From Rebecca billardiae RCC1528 (lineage: Eukaryota > Haptophyta), in the NCBI GenBank assembly GCA_965240325.2, contig OZ251228.1:2356001-2420000 (forward strand): DNA of 64,000 nucleotides, written 5' to 3'. Numbering within the stretch: position 1 is the stretch's first letter; each line of letters starts with the position of its first letter. The notes beneath the pieces were generated by a model. That model was not told the origin of the DNA. It saw only the letters and a program-made list of their open reading frames with translations, and did no database searches. A program made the position numbers and the translations under genes. Below are positions 1 through 10,891 of this stretch, piece after piece.

Positions 1-3000
1 CACATCGCTCGCAGCCAGGTAGTAGCCTGCCACAGAGACCACATCATGCTGGAGGAGAGTGCCTGTGGTCACAGTGTGGCAGGCCGGGTCCCTGGCCGCT
101 ACTGCCACTTTCCAGGAGGCCGCGCGCAGCTTTGTCTCCAGTTTTGCGGCGTGCTTTGACCAATCGAGGTGGAGGGTGAGGACGTATCCGAGGTACTCAA
201 AGTGGGTGTCTGGTCCGATGGAGGGGACAGTGGCCTGCTCACCGGCTATCTCAACGCGGAGGGGGGGCAGAGGAGGCACGCCGTGCGCCCCTCTGCCCCT
301 TCCTTTCTTTGCGTGCACACACTTCGAGGGGTTGAGTGCCATGCCGTGAGCGCTGAGGAATAGTCCCAGTGCGCGCACTTGGGCGGCGCTGTCCGTCTCT
401 GACTCTGCAAGGAAAGCTATGTCGTCCATGTACCCCAAGATGCGCACCTTCAGGGAGTCTCCTGCGCCAGCGTCATGCCTGGCTGCTGGAAACGAGTATC
501 CATGGTCAGGGTGGCTGGCTGAGTAGGACGCAATGAACATGTTCATGAAGAGACAGAATTTTATGGGACTTAGCGGGCAGCCTTGCTTGCACCCACGCAG
601 TATCGGCACTTTGTCAGTGTGGCCATAGGGGGTCCTGGTGGTGGCCACAGAGTGAGCGTCCAGTCGGTCAAGTTCATCAATTAGTTGGGCGGAGAAGCCG
701 TGCAGGAAAAGGGCCTTCCTCAGCGACTCATGGGGCACTCTGTCAAAGGCCTTGCTTATATCACATGTAGTGACGTGGATCTCGGCAGAACTGGCCTTGG
801 CATGGGTCATGGCTGCCACCAGTGCCGCCACTTGGAGCTCCGGCTGCCCGTGCTTGCTCGCTGCCGCTTGTTCCGGCGAGATCAGACCCAGCTGGTCACA
901 GATCGACTGGATGCATTTCGCCCTGTGTGCTGCCGCCAGTTTGTACACAGTGCTTTGGAGTGCCACTCCCCTATAATTGTTCAGATCGTGAGGGTCCCCT
1001 TTGCCTTTGTAGAAGTAGGCAAGCTCTGCGTCTTTGAGGTGGGCTGGTACAGCCGCTGCGCGGAGGATTGTGTTGACGATGTTGACCAAGATGCCTTCAA
1101 AGGCTTTGTTGATCTTTATCAAGAGTTTCAACGCGCATACTTGGATCCCGTCCAAACCAGGGGCAGCGTTCGAGTCAGCTTTTGCCAGGAGGGAGCGCAG
1201 GCCTTCCAGGTCCAGCAGGGAGCTTTCCAGCGCTCGCTGGGCCGGAGTCCATCTGCTTCGGATCTCTTCCCAGACTGCTTCATTTGTATCCTCAATGGCA
1301 GGCCCCTGCCTGCAGCTCGGCGCTGTCCCCACGTTGTTCGCCGTGTGCGCCTCTGCGTAGCGTTTGATTTTGCTTGGGTCGGAGGTAATTTTCCCACTGC
1401 CAGCGTCCAGGTCATTGAGCATCATCATCTCGAATCCAGCATGGTTTGATTTGGGGAAGAGCATTTTGCGAAAGTGGCGGGTGCATTTCCTCCGCATGTC
1501 GTCTTGGATTTTTCTCGTCCTGTCCTTGGCAAGAGTGTCCTCGTGCTCGCGCTGCAGGAGCTCGTATTCATTTTGGTGCAAGGCTTGTCGTGCTTTCAGT
1601 TCCGACAGCCACTGTGCTGTCGAGGCGGGCCCAGCCTGGTAGATGGCCTCCAGGGTGGGGAAAGGCAAGCCGAGCAGCTGGGGCATACCCTCAGGGGGGA
1701 CGTTTGCGGTAGTCAGTGCCGATTCATAACTGTCCAGTGCTTTTGCCAGGCGCACCGGCTCCGCAAGTCGCCCATGCCTGCTGTGGCTGCTGTACCTGAA
1801 GCCTGTGTGCACTTCCCCATGCTGCTCGCTAGCACCTGGGCGGATTTGCTGCAGCCTGGTGATCACTGCGACCTGGCGGCGGTACGCATTCCCCAGTTTG
1901 AAATCCCTGAGGGCATTCGGCGCGATCGCTTTGGGGGCCCGCCTGCCAGGGGCTACTGTGGTCTCCCGTGGCTGCTGGCTGGAGTCGAGTGCAGACGTGA
2001 CTCTGTCAGTTGCTACGGAGGCGAGCCACTCCAGGACGGCAGGGAGGGCTTCCTCCATGTCGCTCACCACTTGTGGCTGAGCTGCAGTAATCGTCGCAAC
2101 TGGGGCTGCGAACAGGTGTGCATGGGTGTGGATGTCGTCCAGCCGCCTGATGTCGCTCTCTACGGGGTCGGATAGTGCGGCTTTGAGTTCCTTGACCGTC
2201 TCTCCGTGTGCCAGGTTGATGTAGAACCTGTATGGCCTGTAGAGCTCGTGGACCACCGGCCTGGTGGCCCCCCGCAGCTTGTGCAGTGGGATTCTACCCT
2301 GGAGAAAATGGTGGGTGCTCCCGTCCCCGTTGGGGAGCGCAGGGATGCATGCGTCCTCCAGGAGAGGGTCCGAGTGCCAAAAGTGTTGCGTTAGCTCTGC
2401 CATGTTGGTGAATATGTAGTCCAGTCGGGCCAGGGTGTTGCCACTCGAGTGGGTGTATTCTGTGGCAGGGTTGAAACTGCCGGTTGGTTTCATGTTGTGA
2501 AGGTCAGTCACTGTCTCCATGGCCGCTTTGAAATCCCCTGGTCGGTGAGCGGTGAACGCGCGTGTTGTGTCGAGCCGCCTAAGTGCCTCGCCGACCTCCC
2601 AAGTGCCATTGGCGTCCCCTCCTGCAAGCCTGAGGAGGTCTTGTCGGCCCGTGTGTAGCGGGGTGCCCGTGCGGAGGACTTCTGTTACCCATGGCAGTAT
2701 AGTTGCTCTGTTGCGGTTACTGTGAGGGGGGATGTAGAAGGATGTGGCCTCCACCACAAAGCTGGTACCCCTGGCGGTGGTGAAAACCAGGCGCCCCTGG
2801 AGCATGTATCCGGCAGTGTCCTGGCCGCCTTCAGTGCCGCTGCGGGTCACCTCCAGCCTGGAGAGAGGCAGCCTGCCATCCTTCCGCACTGCTATTGCCA
2901 CTCCTCTGCCTGAGCACGAGTTGGGGGGCATTGGGTCGTGGTAGGTCGTATAGCCACTAAGGATGTCCTGAGTGGCTTTGTCTCTAGTGAGCGCGGTCTC

Positions 3001-3213
3001 TTGGAGCAGAACAATGTCCCAGCGCTTGGTGTCCAGGATGCTCTGCAGTCTTGCCCTGCGTGTCAAGCCTGCCATGCCCCCTACGTTCCCACAGGCGATT
3101 GTGAGCGAACGTTCCTCAGCCCTGTTGCCTGGGCCCCTCGCCTGTGGCCTTCCCGCTGCAGCTTGCTCACTTGTCTGCCTGGCAGTGCCAGCCTGGCGAT
3201 GCCCCTGAATCAT
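1..3213 (-). CDS. LINE ORF2: AP-like endonuclease plus reverse transcriptase, partial at left edge
   Basis: The frame is open for 1071 codons from the ATG at 3211-3213 to base 1. The N-terminal endonuclease shows ACGNVGGM, LLQET, SGRGVAIAVRK, GGDANGTW and LARLDYIF, which match the APE-type Asn, Glu, Asp/Asn and Asp motifs. The usual final SDH motif is not clear. The reverse transcriptase shows APGLDGI (about residue 685), DISKAFDRVPH (818-828), KQGCPLSP and the catalytic GYMDD (about 927-931, bases 421-435). The product would nick target DNA and prime reverse transcription there. An in-frame stop at 3247-3249 means translation cannot start further upstream. The start codon overlaps the ORF1 stop as ATGA, suggesting stop-restart translation. 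RNase H or zinc-knuckle domains, if any, would lie off the window. Confidence 0.93.
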   Translation of the reverse strand, partial: MIQGHRQAGTARQTSEQAAAGRPQARGPGNRAEERSLTIACGNVGGMAGLTRRARLQSILDTKRWDIVLLQETALTRDKATQDILSGYTTYHDPMPPNSCSGRGVAIAVRKDGRLPLSRLEVTRSGTEGGQDTAGYMLQGRLVFTTARGTSFVVEATSFYIPPHSNRNRATILPWVTEVLRTGTPLHTGRQDLLRLAGGDANGTWEVGEALRRLDTTRAFTAHRPGDFKAAMETVTDLHNMKPTGSFNPATEYTHSSGNTLARLDYIFTNMAELTQHFWHSDPLLEDACIPALPNGDGSTHHFLQGRIPLHKLRGATRPVVHELYRPYRFYINLAHGETVKELKAALSDPVESDIRRLDDIHTHAHLFAAPVATITAAQPQVVSDMEEALPAVLEWLASVATDRVTSALDSSQQPRETTVAPGRRAPKAIAPNALRDFKLGNAYRRQVAVITRLQQIRPGASEQHGEVHTGFRYSSHSRHGRLAEPVRLAKALDSYESALTTANVPPEGMPQLLGLPFPTLEAIYQAGPASTAQWLSELKARQALHQNEYELLQREHEDTLAKDRTRKIQDDMRRKCTRHFRKMLFPKSNHAGFEMMMLNDLDAGSGKITSDPSKIKRYAEAHTANNVGTAPSCRQGPAIEDTNEAVWEEIRSRWTPAQRALESSLLDLEGLRSLLAKADSNAAPGLDGIQVCALKLLIKINKAFEGILVNIVNTILRAAAVPAHLKDAELAYFYKGKGDPHDLNNYRGVALQSTVYKLAAAHRAKCIQSICDQLGLISPEQAAASKHGQPELQVAALVAAMTHAKASSAEIHVTTCDISKAFDRVPHESLRKALFLHGFSAQLIDELDRLDAHSVATTRTPYGHTDKVPILRGCKQGCPLSPIKFCLFMNMFIASYSASHPDHGYSFPAARHDAGAGDSLKVRILGYMDDIAFLAESETDSAAQVRALGLFLSAHGMALNPSKCVHAKKGRGRGAHGVPPLPPLRVEIAGEQATVPSIGPDTHFEYLGYVLTLHLDWSKHAAKLETKLRAASWKVAVAARDPACHTVTTGTLLQHDVVSVAGYYLAASDV

Positions 3214-3659
3214 TTTGGCACCGGTCGGGGTGTGGGCTGCTGCCGATCACTGTTGTGGTATGGGGGCTGGGCGCACTGCGCGTCCGCGTGGCCTGGTCTG
3301 CTGGGCTGTGAGAGCACTGCTACCCTGCTGGCGGTGTGCTGCAGAAGCTTGCGCCCATAGGCCAGCACTGTACGCCTGGTTACCGGCAGTGCTGTCCGGT
3401 GGTAGGGCATAGTGCGGCGCAGTGGCACATGCCTTGCTGTTGGTGGTGCTGTGTTGCCCTTAGGCCGCTGCCTGGGCAATCTTGATGGATCGACCGATGC
3501 ACCTGGTGCCGGCCGGGCTTGGGCGATGTGACGATTTCGATGCCTGCAAGTCTTCCTCCTACTCTTCCTCCTACTACTACTAGTGCTGCCTTTTCGCAGT
3601 CGTCCGGCCCGTCGCAGATGCGCAGGGCAGGTGCGTGAACGTGCTCTGGTGCTGCACAT
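3210..3659 (-). CDS. LINE ORF1: small basic protein
   Basis: This is a 149-residue frame from the ATG at 3657-3659 to the TGA at 3210-3212. The protein is rich in Arg, Pro, Ser and His, for example SSRRKSRRKTCRHRNRH near residue 30, and has no zinc knuckle or coiled coil that I can see. Its position and charge suit an ORF1 nucleic-acid-binding role in the retrotransposon particle, but no sequence family is recognised. The stop overlaps the ORF2 start by one base (ATGA). That coupling is the strongest reason to treat this small frame as real. Confidence 0.55.
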   Translation of the reverse strand: MCSTRARSRTCPAHLRRAGRLRKGSTSSSRRKSRRKTCRHRNRHIAQARPAPGASVDPSRLPRQRPKGNTAPPTARHVPLRRTMPYHRTALPVTRRTVLAYGRKLLQHTASRVAVLSQPSRPGHADAQCAQPPYHNSDRQQPTPRPVPK

Positions 3660-3669
3660 GACCGGTTGG

Positions 3670-3742
3670 TTATCTCAGCCCGGGCCGATTTAAGCGCTTA
3701 AATCGGCCCGGGCTGAGATAAGCTTAAATCGGCCCGGGCTGA
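3670..3742. repeat. 52-bp perfect palindrome plus a third arm
   Basis: Bases 3670-3721 are an uninterrupted inverted repeat centred between 3695 and 3696; each arm contains TCAGCCCGGGCCGATTTAAG or its complement. A further direct copy of 21 bases of the right arm follows at 3722-3742. With no spacer, it could form a long hairpin or cruciform. It sits exactly between the LINE 5' end and the coiled-coil gene, so it may be the insertion target, a rearranged 5' junction or an independent element. Confidence 0.95.
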
Positions 3743-3862
3743 TTTAGCGCTGCCGGGCGCCGGACCGGGTCCGCACCGGACAGTCTGAGCCGTCCGGTGA
3801 TCCTCGCGCAGCAAGCCAAAGAACAAGCCGAGCGCGCGAAAGATTTGAACCGCCGTTCACCA

Positions 3863-6800
3863 ATGCCGGGCACGCTGCCCGTGGACGAGCTCGGCCGGCA
3901 GCAGCTGCGCGAACGCGCGCGGCGTGCCAAGGCCAACCTGCGCGCGGCGCCGGCTGGCGTCAATCGCCTGCCGGCGACGTACCAGCTCGAGACCGCCGCG
4001 CGCCTCGCCGGTGCGGGCCTCGTCGACAGTACCGGCCTTCCGCCGGCCGCGCGCGCTCGTTCGCGCGCAGCCGTCGCGCTCGCGGCGGAGCTCGAGCTGG
4101 AGAAGACGCGGCACGCCGAGCACGTGCAAGATGCGCACGTGAAGCTCCTCACCACCGAGATCGGCGGGCTCGAGGCCTGGCTGCACGCGGCCGGCGTGGG
4201 CGCGCGCTCGGCCGCGCGGCGAGCGGAGCGCGCCGAGACAGAGGCGGAGACGCTGCGCCTCGAGCTCGTGACGGCGCGGCGCGAGCACGCGCGCGAGGTG
4301 CGCGAGCTGCAGGTGCAGCTCGGCCAGACAGAGGCGGCGCGCGCCGAGCTCGTCGATCGGGCGGACTCGCTGCGCGGCGCGAGCGCCGATCAGCCGCCGC
4401 CCGACGCGGTCGAGGAGGCTGCGGCGGCGTCGGACGCAGAGTCGCCATCGCACGTGGGCAGCCGGCTGGCGCACGCGCTGCAGCGGGACCGGGCGCAGCG
4501 GCGCGAGCTCGAGAGCGCGCTGCGCGCCGCCGAGGCGTCGAACGCCAAGCTCGCCGCCGAGTGCGCCGCCGCGCACGCCGAGCTCGCGCGCGCGCGCTCG
4601 GATGCGCGCAGGCTTGCGTCAGCGGCCGCGCCCGCGCCCTCGGCCGACGGGGCGAGTGCGGAGCGGGTGCGCAGCGAGGAGCAGCGCACGATCGAGGCGC
4701 TTCGCGCGGAGCTGAGCGAGCTCGGCCTGGCCAACGTCTCGCTGCGCGCCGCCGCCGCCGACGCGAGCGCGCTCGCCGCGGGCGAAGGGCGGCTGCGCGC
4801 GGCCGCGGACGCGCGCGCAGAGGCGCAGGCGTCGCGGCTGGAGCGCGCGCGCGCCGAGGCGGAGGCGGCGCTCGAGGCGGAGCGGCGGGCGCGTGCGCAG
4901 GCCGAGGACGACGTGTCTCGGCTGGAGCGCGCGCGCGCCGCGGCGGAGGCGGCGCTCGAGGCGGAGCGCCGCGCGCTCGAGCGCGCATCGGCGGAGGCGG
5001 AGGCGGCGCGTGCCGCGGCGGCCCCGTCTGAGCAGCCAAACGCTCGCCCCGCCGGCCAGGGCGTGGGCAGCGCCTGGGCGCGTGAGGGCTGCGCAAGCAC
5101 GACGACGAGCGCGATCGGCGCGGCATGCACCGCCACCGCCGGCTCGCACCGAGCCGCTGAGCTCGCGGGCGCGGGCACGGGCGCGGGCGAGCACAGCCTG
5201 GTCGACAGCTCGACGCAGCACACGCCCAGCCCGGCGCTCGGCCGCGCGGCGCAGGCGGAGCCGTGCGTGGCGTCGGTTGGCGCGCAGGCGGCACCGAGCG
5301 CGGTGGAGCACGCGGCGCAGGGCACGCCGCCGCTCCTGCTCGGCCGCGCGACGCAGGCGGCCGCGGACATGGCGTCGGCCGGCGCGCAGGCGGCCGCCAC
5401 CGCCGTCGAGCGCTCGGCGCAGCGCACGCCGACACACGGCGTGGGCTGCGCGACCCAGGCAGAGCCGTGCGTGGCGTCGGCTGGCGCGCAGGCGGCACCG
5501 AGCGCGGTGGAGCGCGCGGCGCAGCGCACGCCGACGCACGGCGTCGAGCGCGAGGCGCAGGCGAGCGCGGCCCTCGCGTCGGCCGGCGCGCAGGCCGCCC
5601 CGACCGCCATGGAGGCGTGCACGCAGCGCACACCCGTGCACTGCGTGGCGCGCGGGCAGCAGGCGAGCCAGCCAGCGCGCAGCAGCGCGGGCGTGCAGGC
5701 GGTGGTGCGCACGGCGGACGGCTGGTGCCAGGGGCGCACGCCCGCGCGGCTCGAGTCGCGCGCGCAGCAGTCGGCGCGCGCGCCGCTCGCGCACGCCGCG
5801 ACGCAGGCGGGCGCGCCCACGGTCGAGCAGGCGGTACAGGCGTCGCGCGGCGCGGCCGTCGACGCGAGCGCGCAGGCGGGAGGCGACGCGGCGCGCGCGC
5901 ACGCGGCCGTGCAGTCGGCCGCGCCGAGCGCGCACGCCGGCTCGCAGGGCGAGGCGCGGGCGGTGCGCACGGCCACGCGCGCCGCGCAGGCCGCCGCGCC
6001 GCCCGCCATGCCGCAGGGCACGCAGACGTCGCCCGCGGCTGCGCCCTCGCTGGCGGGCGCCGAGCGCGCGCCGCCGCGGCCGCCGCCGAGTCCGACACGC
6101 GCGGACGCGGCGGCGGCGCACGGCGTGGTTCCCGGCACTCCCGCCGGCGGCGGAGGCGCGGCGGTGGGCACGCCGACCAAGCGGCGAATCGCCCTCGACC
6201 CCTCTGCGCCCGCCGCCGCCACCGCCGCCACCGACTCACCAAGCGCTGCAGCCGTGATGGGCGGCGCGTTGTGCGGCCGTGTGGCGCAGCTGGAGTCGGA
6301 GATCAGCATGGCGGCGTACCGCTTCCGGGTGGCGGAGAAGGCGTACGCGCAGGCGGACGCGGCGCGGCGCGCGTCGGAGCGCGCGGAGGAGCACGCGCTC
6401 GCGCGCGCGCTCGAGGCGTCCGAGCGCGCGCAGCGCAGCGACGACGCGCGCGCGCGCGCCGAGGCGGAGGCGGCGCGCGCGCGCGCCGACGCGGCTCGCG
6501 CGGAGGAGGCGCGCGCTGCGGCGGCGGCGGGCGCGGCGGCGGCGGCGGCGGGCGTGGGCGCGCAGCCCGACACGCCGCCGGCGGTGCTGCGCGCCGCCGA
6601 GCTGCGCGCGCCGCTCGACGCGCGCGCCGCGGAGACGCACGCGGCGCAGCAGGCGGCGGCCGAGGCGCGGCGCGCGGCCGCGGACGCGACGGCGCGCGCC
6701 GGCGCGGCCGAGGCGGCGGCGGCCGGCGCGGCGCGCGCGCTCGCGGACGCGCGCGCGCAGCTCGACGCGCGCGCGCACGAGCGCGCGGCGGACTCCCAGC

Positions 6801-8002
6801 TGCGCACCGAGCTGGCGAGTGCGGAGCTCGCCGCCGCAGCCGCGCGGGACGCCGCCGCCGCGCGCGAGGGCTCGCTCCAGAGTGTGATCCGAGCGCTCAG
6901 CGCCGAGCTCGAGCGCGCGCGGCACGCGGCCGGCGCGTGTCAGCGCGAGGCGGAGGCGGCGGCGGCGGCGCGCGAGGGCGGCGCGGCGGTGGCGAGCGCG
7001 CGCGCGGCGGCGGAGGGCGCGCAGCACTCCCGCCGCGAGGCCGACGCCGAGCGGCTGCGCGCCGCCGCGCAGCGCGCCGCGCGCGAGGCGAGTGCGCTCG
7101 CTCTGTCTGTGGCTGCGGAGGGCGCGCGCGCGGACGCGGCCGCGGACGAGGCGCGCGCCGCGCGCGCCGACGCGCTCGCGGCGCGCGCGGCGCACGCGGA
7201 CGCGCTCGCGGCGGGCACGGCGCGCGCGGAGCAGGCGGCGCGCGCCGAGGCGAGCGTGCGCGCGCTCGGCGCCGCCCTCGCCGACGCGGACGCGCACGCG
7301 CGCGCGCTCGGCGCAGCGGCCGCCGACACGTCGTCCGCCGCCGCCGACGCGGACGCCGCCGCGGCCGAGCGCGAGGCGGGGCTGCGCACGGCGGTGGCGG
7401 ACGCGCAGGCGGACGGCGCGTCCGCAGCGGCGCGGCAGTACGCGGCCGAGCGCGACGCCGAGCTCGCGCGCGCGCGCGAGGCCGAGGCGCACGAGCGCGC
7501 CGACGGCGCGGAGCGCGCGGCCGCGCGCGCCGCCGACGCGGCCGCGCGCGCCGTCGCCGACGCGGACGCGCGCGCCGCGCGCACCGACGCCGCCTACGAG
7601 GCTGAGGCGCGCGCGCTGGGCGTGCGGCTTGGCGCGCTGGAGGACGAGCGCGCCGCCGCGGCGGCGCGCGCGGCGGACGCCGAGTGGGCCGTCGGCGCCG
7701 TCTCGCGCCTCGAGGCGGAGGCGGCGGGCGCGCGCTCGCACGCCGCGGCCGCGGCCGCCGAGCGCGCCGCGCTGCGCGCCGCGCTGTGCGCCGCGCTCGC
7801 CGACGCGGACGCGGGCGCCGAGGCGGCCGGCGCCGCGCGCGTGGGCGCGGAGCGCGCGCGCGCGGAGGCCGAGGCGCGCGCGGAGGCGTCGCACGCCGCC
7901 GCGGCCGACGCGGAGGCGCGCGCGCGCCGCGCCGAGGCTGTGGCGAGCGCGGCGCGCGCCGCGCTCGCCGACGCCGATGCGGAGATGACTGCGGCGAGTG
8001 GC

Positions 8003-8033
<31 letters not shown>

Positions 8034-10851
8034 AGGCCGGCGCGGAGGCGTCCGCGGCGGTGGGCGCGGCGAGGGCGGAGACGGGGGCGGCCGGGGCGCG
8101 CGAGGCAGCCGCGGCGGCGCGCGAGGCGGCGGCGCTCGCCGCTCTCGCGGACGCGGACGCCGACGCGGCCGACGCGCGCGCCAGCGCGGCCGCGGCAGCG
8201 CAGGCGCGCGCGGCCGCGGCCGCGCGCGCGGCCGCAAGCGACGCCGCAGCAGCCGCGGACGCGCGCGCGGCCGCGGAGGCGCGAGAGGCCGCGGCCGCCG
8301 CGCGCGAGCGGGCCGACGCGGCGGTCGCGCCCTCGGCGGCGACGGCGGCGGTCCCCCAAGCGGCCGCCGCCTCGCAGACGGACGGCGCGTGGCAGGGGCC
8401 CTCTGCCGCGGCCTCGGCTCCCACCATCGCCATCGCCCAAGCGCCGGGCGCGGCGGGTCGCGCGCCTGTGAGTGGCGGCGCCGAGCGCGCGGCGGCGGCG
8501 GCGGCAGCGGAGCGCGCGCTCGGCGCGGCGCTGGCGGAGGCGGAGCTCGAGTCGGTCGCGCACGCGCGCGCGCTCGGCGACGCGCTCGCGCTCGCCGCCG
8601 AGGCCGAGCGCTCGGCGCGCGCGGCGAGCGCGCGCGCGGCGGAGGCGGAGGCGGAGGTCGCGCGCGTCGCTGCCGAGCGCTCGGCCGCGCGTCCGCGGCG
8701 CGCGAGCGGCGGGGCTCCGGCGCCCGCGCGCACGCCGCCGTCACGCGCGGAGCACGCCGCGTCGACGCCCGTGTCGCGCAGCGCCGCCGCCGTGCCCGCC
8801 TCCGGCACGTCGGAGGCGAGCGCGCGCGCCGCCGCGCGCGCTCGGTTCGAGCACGCGCGCGCGCGCTGGGGCGAGGCCGGCGCGGCGGGCGCGAGCGGCG
8901 GCAGCAGCGCGCTCGGCGGCGGCGGCGCGCGCGGCACGGAGGGCGGCGCGCAGCCGACGGAGGGCAGCGCGCGCTCGGGCCGCACGGCCTCTCCGCTGCT
9001 CCGCACCGCGAGCCCTGAGCCGCACGCGCCGGGCTCAGCGTGGACGGCGCGCGGCGCCCTGCGCTTCGACCACCTCGGCGACGGCGACGGCGCCGATGCG
9101 GGCGCGGGCGCGGGCGCGGGCGCGGCGCGGGCGGCGCGCGTGTACGCGACGGCGGGTGCGCCGGCGAGCGGCGCGGGCGGCGGCGCGGACGGCGTGAGCG
9201 CCGACTCGGCCGCCGGCTCTGTGGGGTGCGGCGGCGCGGGCACGACCGCCTCCGCCTCCGCCACCGCCGCCGCGCCGCCGCGCTCGGCCTCGCCGCGCGC
9301 GCCCCGCTCGCGCCTCTCCACGGCCACCGCGACGCCGCTGCCGTCGCCCTCGCGCCGCCGGCTGGCTGGCGAGCTGAGCGCGCTGCGCGACGAGGCGGCG
9401 GCGCGCGCGGACGCGCTCGCGGACGCGGACGCGGCGCGCGCGCACGCCGACGCCGCGGCCGGCGCCGCCGCGCACGCCGCCGCCTCGGCGCTCGCGCGCG
9501 CGGATGAGGCGGCGGCGCAGACGGCGCGCGCAGAGGGCGCGGCGCGCGCGGAGGCGGCGCGCGCCGACGCGGAGGCCGCGCGCGCGGCCGCGCTCGAGCG
9601 AGAGCGCGACGCGGCGGCGGCGGTGGCGGAGGCGGCGCGCGCCGACGCGCGCGCCGCGGCCGAGCGCGCCGCCGCCTCCGCCGCCAAGCTGCGCACCCTC
9701 GACGCGCTGAGCGAGCGGTTGAGCGCGCTGCTCGAGCGCTGCGAGGCGCGCGCGGCCGCGGGCGACGCGCGCGCCGGGGCGCTTGCGCGCGCGCTCGCGG
9801 ACGCGGACGGCGCGCTGTCCGAGGTGGGGCACGCGCGCGGCGCGGCGGCGCGCGGCGCGGAGGCGGCGCGCGCGCGCGGCCGCGCCGAGGCGGCCGCGCT
9901 CAGCCGCGAGCTCGCCGCCGTCGAGACCGCGGCGGCGGCGGCGGGGTCGCGCGGCCGCGCCGAGTGCGCCGCGCTGGCGCTCGAGCTCGCGCGCACCGAG
10001 GGCGCGCACGCGCGCGCGCTCGGCGCGTGCGCCGCGCTCGAGGGCGTGGTGGCGAGCGCGGACGCGGCGCGGCGCGCGGCAGTGGTGGAGGTGGGCGCCG
10101 CGCTGGGCGCGATGCGCCGCGAGTGGGCGCGCGACGAGGAGGCCGCGGCGGAGGAGGCGGCGGACGCGCACGCGGACGCTGCTTTTGGGCTGCCGCCCAG
10201 TCCGTGCGAGCGCGCGGTCGACACCGACACCGACGGCCGCCGCGGCGGGCACGAGGAGCGCGGGGGCGACGGCGAGGGCGCTGCGCGCGCTCTCCGCCGC
10301 GGCCGCGCTCCCGCCGCCGCCGCGCTCGGCGCGCTCGCCTCGCCGCCGTGGCCACTGCAGCTGTCTGCCGCGCGCGCGGCCGACGGCGCCGGCCCCGCGG
10401 CCGCGTCGCCGCCGCTGCCGCTGCCATCGCCGCGCGAGCAGCACACGGCCGCGGCTGTAGGGCTCGCGCCCTCGCCGCCCGCGCTGCCCTCGCCCCTGCA
10501 CGCGCACGGCGGCGCGTCCGGCGGGGAGCCACCCGAGCCCTCGCCGCCGCGCGACGGCGCGGGCGCGCGGGTGGCCGCCGACGTCGCGGCGGGCGCGATT
10601 CGCGGCGCCGCGGCGCTCCGCGCGCTGGCCGGGGGCGCGGCCGCGTCGCCGCCCGCCGCGGGCGTGCAAGCCGGCGCCCACGCGTGGGGCTCGGACTCGG
10701 CGGCGGCTCGCTCGGGCGTGCGTGCGCAGCCCGAGTCCCAGGAATGGCGCAGCGAGCGCGGCAGCGAGCTCAGCTTCTCGCCGTTCAGAGCGCTGCTGCT
10801 CACACCCGCACTGCACGCACTCGAGCAGCAGCAGCAGCAGCAGCAGCAGCC

Positions 10852-10891
<40 letters not shown>

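Larger units (their letters stand above)
1..3669 (-). mobile_element. Non-LTR (LINE-type) retrotransposon, 5' portion
   Basis: Two overlapping minus-strand reading frames have the layout of an APE-class LINE: a small basic ORF1, then ORF2 with an endonuclease followed by a reverse transcriptase. The 5' end is placed at about 3660-3669, just upstream of the ORF1 ATG and beside the palindrome at 3670-3721. The 3' end (C-terminus of ORF2, 3' UTR and tail) lies beyond the left edge. I found no in-frame stop in ORF2 anywhere in the window, so the copy may be young and potentially intact. The exact 5' boundary and target-site duplication cannot be set without the 3' end. Confidence 0.88.

Noticed and set aside
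3797-3862. GTG at 3797 as the start of the coiled-coil gene
   Set aside because: Non-ATG starts are unlikely in a nuclear gene; the first in-frame ATG is at 3863. The preceding protein-like residues may instead belong to an upstream exon end.
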